Part shown: positions 58,940-64,000 of the stretch, piece after piece
How positions within the stretch are numbered: the stretch's first letter is position 1
How the letters are laid out: each line of letters opens with the position of its first letter
NCBI RefSeq assembly: GCF_000003815.2
Contig: NC_049980.1
Span: 1,274,740 to 1,338,739 of the forward strand
Length of the DNA: 64,000 nt
Direction of reading: 5' to 3'
Source: Branchiostoma floridae
Lineage: Eukaryota; Chordata; Leptocardii; Amphioxiformes; Branchiostomatidae
The notes under the pieces: generated by a model
Told to the model about the DNA's origin: nothing
Databases searched by the model: none
The model's input: only the letters and a program-made list of their open reading frames with translations
Made by a program: the position numbers and the translations under genes

Positions 58940-61734
58940 TGATATGTATGTCAAGCTTTCTTGTGGCAGGTGCAACATGTATCATGTTAAGTCAATCAGC
59001 ATGAATGCATGCATGCACCACACAGACAATGAGCAATGATACATCAAGCATTACTCACAGACACACATAATTATAATATAAGCCCTGCAAATCTATCTCC
59101 AGGTTCAAGATTATGTGCCTGAATGCCCTTTGGCATAACATGCCAGCATCACCAGCAATATCAAACAAGTGTCACACCTATAACCCAGGGTTTAAGATTA
59201 TTGCTGGTCACTTGTGCAACCATTCTATTTGGAAACAAAAATTGTGTCCATTTTACGAGTGTCACTGCAGTGGTTTAAAGGTTAGTTGCAATTAACAGTA
59301 ATAACACCTTATTTCTAACTGTAAAATTTCATTATACCTATCCTATCTTCTCTGAGTCTGACAACTGTACCAGGTGGATGTAGCCTTCAACAAAGAAGGC
59401 ATAGCATTTTTTCTTTTACCTGTTCTGACAGGGTCACCAGCCAAAAAAGAGCCTGTGAGTGTCAGTCAGTATAGTTAACAACCTACATTGTTGCAGTGGT
59501 AGCCATTTTTGTCCAACAAGTGCTGTTTTTGACAGACTTCATGAGTGTCACTACTCTGACATACAGTCGGCTGGGTGGGTGCTAATGTCTCACGCTGCCC
59601 TGGCGTGTTTCAAGCACGCAGCAAAGACAGATGCCGGCTTATCACGTCCTATAATCTCCCACCCCTTTCAGAGCAGCACCATCACAATAAACTCCAAATG
59701 GTCGCAGCGATCTGAACATAATTGCTCCTCATCTCCACACGCTTATTTAGCCACTCAGGGCCGGCAGGACCACCTGTTTCAGATAAATGGTTTATAGGGA
59801 GGTGTTCGGGCGAGAACAAACCGCCATTAACCTCTGACCCTTCTGCTGACCTCACAGACAATACTGAATCAGGATTCACTCCAGGGACACACATTTTCAA
59901 CATGCAGAGGGCCTGACAATGCTTTATAGGACAGGGCAGGCAGGAAGACCTCGGACAATAGGAAAAGTCACATTAAAGCCAGACTAATTCATATCCTTGA
60001 TACTTGGATATTCTAAGGTTACCGGGTAATAATATAGCAAGCGGACATCGTAAAAGCTGAAGGCAGGGATAAAAGCTTGAATATATTCACTCCAATAAAC
60101 TGAGTGCACCAAGGCGCCTAGGCATGAACCTGGCTTTGTTCTTATTACGTTTTTTTCCATCTATTGATAAGCTTACTTTTTTCAAATCCTGAAAGTGGTG
60201 TCACCTTAAGAGTAGAAGATGTTCAGCACCTACAATCATTGTACATTATGGACAGAGAAAAAAGGCCTGCAGTTTGAATCAGAGGTTGCAGGCAAAGCTT
60301 CAATGGACCCAAGAAAAGATGCTCCTCAGATAGAGCAATTATCTTGTCAGTCTCACATATACTTCTTGGTTTGCTCTCAAGTCCATACAAAGCTGTAACA
60401 CAACTAAAGCCTCAGACCATATGCATGCATGTGCAGAGTATAGACTTGAAGTCCTAAAGTAGTAGTAGCAGCAGAAGAAAGACTTCAGCTACATGTACTT
60501 CAAGTACCGGACTTTCCAACCATTCCCCAACTCTGATCCACACTTTCCATCTTATTCTAGCACTACTTTGTTCCTCTGATCACTTATTAAGCCTTTCCCC
60601 ACTTCATAGTCGCCTGGCAAAGATGACTTTTAAAACTGGTCAACCCACTCTCAACCACTGATCATCTTATTCACGACTACATGTAACTCCCAACCATGGT
60701 CTGGAGAAGGTCTGAAATCCATAATCAGTTGCTGTATGTGTGACAGGGGCTTAACTGACCACCAATGAGATGACTAGAGGGTCTTGCATAATTCTCCAAC
60801 AGGGACTTTGGCCAGTATGAAATAGATGCAGGCATGATGGTTGTCCGATTACTGGATTGTCAGAGAGAGCCCCCTGTTCCCTGATAGCACCCATTGATTC
60901 GTGGCTGAGCTATCGAGGGAGACATCAAGCAAAACTGGCAGTTGTACTTACATTACAAGCCTACGTTGTATATGCAGCGCCAAAAATGATCCTTTGTTTC
61001 TCGAATTTTGCTGGGGGAACCAGGCATTGGAATTATGGTAGAAAAAGATAAGACTTCTAGAAAATCCTTAGGTTCTGATATGTACATGACTGTAATACTA
61101 TTATGCCTGCACATGCATGAAAAGCTTTAAAAATGTAGAAAAACAAAATCACATACATCACTACATGTTCCTTGGGAAAACTTAAATTCTATGGTCACCG
61201 TGATACAATTAATCAATATTTTCCTCCTATTATATTGCTACAGTATAAGTCAGGGAAAGTATCAGAGATGATGATGTCACAGTGATTTTTTTCTGCACGT
61301 AAAACTTTATTATTGTGGTTTTAAGAAACATCTTGTCATATTGGTTTGGAATACTCTTTTTCTTGGTTCTTGTCGGTCAAATTTGACCCCTTATTTATTT
61401 CATATACATCTTAAATTAGAAATTTATCAAGAAACATGTATACAAGATAGTGATTATAGGGGTGTTAAATAATAGAAACTGCGTGAATCATTGTATACAG
61501 ACTGTTTCTGTGCAACTCTCTTTTCATGCTGATCTTCCAATTCAGCATAAATCATTAAATAGGAGAACCTCCCTCGGTGATCCATTCTCTGTGAACTAAT
61601 GTGATTCTTCGTGTGTACAGATTGTATATATGTATATGCTGTAAATTTGTAACCGTTCTGCTTATACAATTTAAGTTAATGCTAGTGGTTTTATATTGTT
61701 TATTGCAGCAATTGTATTTGTAACATGTATGTAT
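58940..61734. other. Non-coding, nothing recognised
   Basis: 59570-59900 is repeat-free and GC-balanced but shows no coding frame or domain on either strand. No other feature supported. Confidence 0.3.
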
Positions 61735-61826
61735 TCTTTCCCAGGGTTGGCCCTTGGCAATAGCCTACGGCTAGTTGGGCAGCCCTGGCTGTATGTATAC
61801 AGCCAAAAAAATAGATAAATAACTAG
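61735..61826 (+). mobile_element. LINE-like 3' end
   Basis: A compact stretch (GGGTTGGCCCTTGGCAATAG, then GGGCAGCCCTGGCTG, then TATACAGCC) runs into A-rich AAAAAAATAGATAAATAA, like a retroposon 3' end. Confidence 0.45.
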
Positions 61827-61829
61827 AAA

Positions 61830-63344
61830 GGCCGACATTTGCTTGGGTGCAAATACAGCATATTTCAGCCATACCCATTCCCACGCAACATTGGACTGTT
61901 CCAAGTCACCCCTGCGCAAAAGTGCAATATTTAAACTGTAAGTTATCCCCAAAAGAGAACTAATATTGTGAATTGATTCCAGGTCAAAACAGAGCTTGCC
62001 CAATATGAACCGGGCCCATATGGAAGAATATAATCTTCCACAGGAGCGCCAATGCATAACTGATTGGCTTTTAGAATTGCGGCAGCTCCTATTTTTCCGA
62101 GAGTAAAAAAAGACGCATCTTCCATTCAGAAGATTTTCATCATGAAATTACATGACGCCATTCAACAATTTCCACTTCGATAACTAGGTCTAAGTACCGT
62201 CATAATCTCTTTGTGATGTGGGTACATTTATTATTGCATTGAACTTTTTTTTAATCAAGTAGGGCATACGTTTTAATAATTGTCAAGCAGGTGCAAGTGT
62301 TGTGTAGTAGGAGTGTGTTGTTGTTGTTGTTGTTTTTTTCAAGCTAAAAACTTCAATCTTCTTGTTTTGTATGAGCATAAACGGAGACGTCTCGAATTTT
62401 TACAAGAATTTTACCACCCTGTCGCTTCATTTCTTTTCTGAAAAATCCCAGGACCAACAAGTTAACTTGATTTGGCTTTATCTATATATTTCATTTTCCT
62501 TCAAATTCTTTGTTAAGTATATGCCCTGCATACCACTGTCAAAGTGTTTTACTTTGTATGCAATCAGCCATCGGACGTAATCTTGTCTGAGTGTTGTAAT
62601 TTCCTGCTCGTAGCGTGCGAGACCTAGAGGATAGGAGTTTCTACCTTGTTCGGGGGTTTCTTTTCGGAGGTCAGTGGTGATACTCTGGTACTAAGAGTTT
62701 TTTATTGGGCTCAAACTCTGGCAGTTTAAAGTTACTTACAATTTGAATGTACAAAGTTTACGTCAAAAAAGAACAACAACAACACTAACGTTAGAAGTAC
62801 CTACATTTGTTTGGGAAAAAATACATGCATTTTCGCCACTGTCAAACTTACGTATCAAAACTAAACGCAAACTGTCCAATTTTCCCGCGTTTTCTGCCAA
62901 GTAACATTTTCTCGATTGTCTCAACTAACCCCCAAAGTCAAATCTGCCAAAAATGATTGATAGTGCCATGCGGAATGTTGGTAAATTCATCGACACAGAC
63001 TTGTATTCTGACGTTCAATGCACGCGTACCGTCCGCTACCGCTCAAATGACCCTGTCTGAGCTCCAAATCCTCGCAAACTACAATTTCAAACCGGGCACA
63101 GGGTAACATATAGCCACTGTAAGGCTGTAATATGCATCTGTTTGTGTATAAACGGGATTGCAAGGCCCCGCTTATGAATATTAACTAGCATTCGCCTTTC
63201 TCGTCGCTGATTGGCTGGCGCCCATAAAGTAATTAACTCTCGCTCTCCCCAGACCGATGGCACCTGGCACCTGTGGGCTCTGGGGTCACGGGAGTTCACG
63301 GGAGAAGGCCGAAAGAAAACCAATTTCCCCTCAGAAAAGTGCAG
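61830..63344. other. Non-coding; GC-richer patch at 62990-63320
   Basis: The patch at 62990-63320 has an inverted CCAAT box (GATTGGCTGG), repeated GGCACCTG E-box words and several CpGs, as in a promoter, but no exon is visible next to it. The 62125 minus-strand ATG frame has no convincing splice donor. Confidence 0.25.
62316..62339. repeat. (GTT)n microsatellite
   Basis: About seven GTT units followed by a T run. Confidence 0.85.
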
Positions 63345-63735
63345 AAATTAATAATTTGAAATTGGTTCATGCCAAAAATTTTACTTGGATCATTTTACCA
63401 ACTATCTAATGCCTATCTACACCAAATTTAAGGTCATTCCATTGTAATTTAATGGTACAGGGGGTCAAAATATACCGTTGTGGTCAAAACGTGACCTTTA
63501 AACTTCAATAAAATCATTTTAGAGGCAGATATGAAAAAAATGAGAAAAAAGCACCTCGGTATTGACCCACTCTACTCTTGTGCCAAATTTCAGATCATTC
63601 GGTCCCGGAACGACGGAGATGATTCGATTTGAAGATTTGACAGGAGAAAGAAAGAAAGAAAGAAAGAAACATTACGAATACAATATATTTCACCATACCA
63701 TATATGGTATGGCTGAAATATAAATAAATAAATAG
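63345..63735 (+). mobile_element. LINE-like 3' region with (GAAA)n and AATAAATAAATA tails
   Basis: Unique sequence with phrases such as TTGTGCCAAATTTCAGATCA, then (GAAA)n at 63642-63668, a short palindromic stretch (ACCATATATGGT) and AATAAATAAATA. It resembles the non-coding 3' end of a LINE. Family not identified. Confidence 0.45.
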
Positions 63736-64000
63736 GAGAACCAGTGAATTGACTTGGTGAGGCCTGAAGGAGACATTTCCCAGCAGTACATAGGGACCAG
63801 GTCTGCCTGAGTAATGATCCAGCCTGGACCATTGGCAGCGGACTGCTGCCGTTAAAACGCTGCCACTGAATTGGTTTCATCGACCAGAAAACTGTTAATG
63901 GTCCAGACTTGGAAATGACAAGATAGAACAAGTGGAAGATCGATGCTGAAGGGCCCCCTATTGTTCACGATGGTGGAAAGAGCTTTTAAACCAACATGAA
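63736..64000. other. Non-coding, nothing recognised
   Basis: No feature supported before the window ends. Confidence 0.4.

Noticed and set aside
59459-59903. Overlapping ORFs of 60-110 codons on both strands
   Set aside because: No domain, no splice context and similar openness on both strands; probably GC-balanced non-coding DNA.
60955-61015. Minus-strand segment with acceptor TTCCCCCAG and donor GTAAGT
   Set aside because: Only a phase-0 frame of 19 codons is open, it does not fit the phase-1 junction of the exon at 54384, and nothing else supports it.
61943-62125. Minus-strand ATG frame starting MEDASFFTLGKIGAA
   Set aside because: No convincing donor, it runs towards a LINE tail, and it contains a short palindrome that makes the composition misleading.
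1-64000. CRISPR array, operons, riboswitches or bacterial-type systems
   Set aside because: The tandem arrays lack spacer structure and the gene organisation is eukaryotic.

Overview
The window looks like chordate or other deuterostome invertebrate DNA, most likely amphioxus (Branchiostoma). That is an inference from three things: intron-rich genes for extracellular-matrix and LRR-Ig membrane proteins with clean GT/AG junctions, a dense load of short DNA transposons, tRNA-derived SINEs and 5'-truncated LINE and Penelope copies, and a scaffold with N gaps. There is no operon structure, and only a few percent of the window codes for protein.

Layout. (1) 1.5-6.2 kb, plus strand: six consecutive exons with matching reading phases encode about 438 residues of a cysteine-free, Ala/Gln/Leu-rich, heavily N-glycosylated coiled-coil rod, best explained as the long-arm (domain II/I) region of a laminin chain, probably alpha. 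The gene enters from the left and no further exon is seen after 6209. (2) 6.2-34 kb: non-coding and repeat-rich. It contains MITEs with perfect 8-bp target duplications (hAT-like), six-member TTCGCGGT MITE copies, SINEs, a 210-bp hairpin, a fold-back element carrying a small ORF, a 108-bp tandem array with a LINE reverse-transcriptase fragment inside it, and two N gaps. (3) 35.7-41.7 kb, minus strand: a complete six-coding-exon gene for a type I membrane protein (signal peptide, LRRNT, at least 12 LRRs, LRRCT, one Ig domain, one membrane segment, short tail), broken only by a 100-N gap in exon 2. Its exon 4 is flanked by tandem duplications of both splice sites. (4) 41.7-49 kb: non-coding with MITEs, a tRNA SINE and a 136-bp tandem duplication. 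(5) 49.7-54.4 kb, minus strand: two phase-matched exons, the last being terminal, of a gene I do not recognise; two RFX X-box motifs lie just beyond its 3' end. (6) 54.4-64 kb: non-coding with a Penelope-like copy bounded by an 11-bp duplication, one more TTCGCGGT MITE and LINE 3' tails.

The laminin-like rod would be secreted into basement membrane and the LRR-Ig protein would sit in the plasma membrane as an adhesion or recognition receptor. Nothing in the sequence ties the genes to one pathway. Family assignments come from reading translated exons by eye; no database search was possible.
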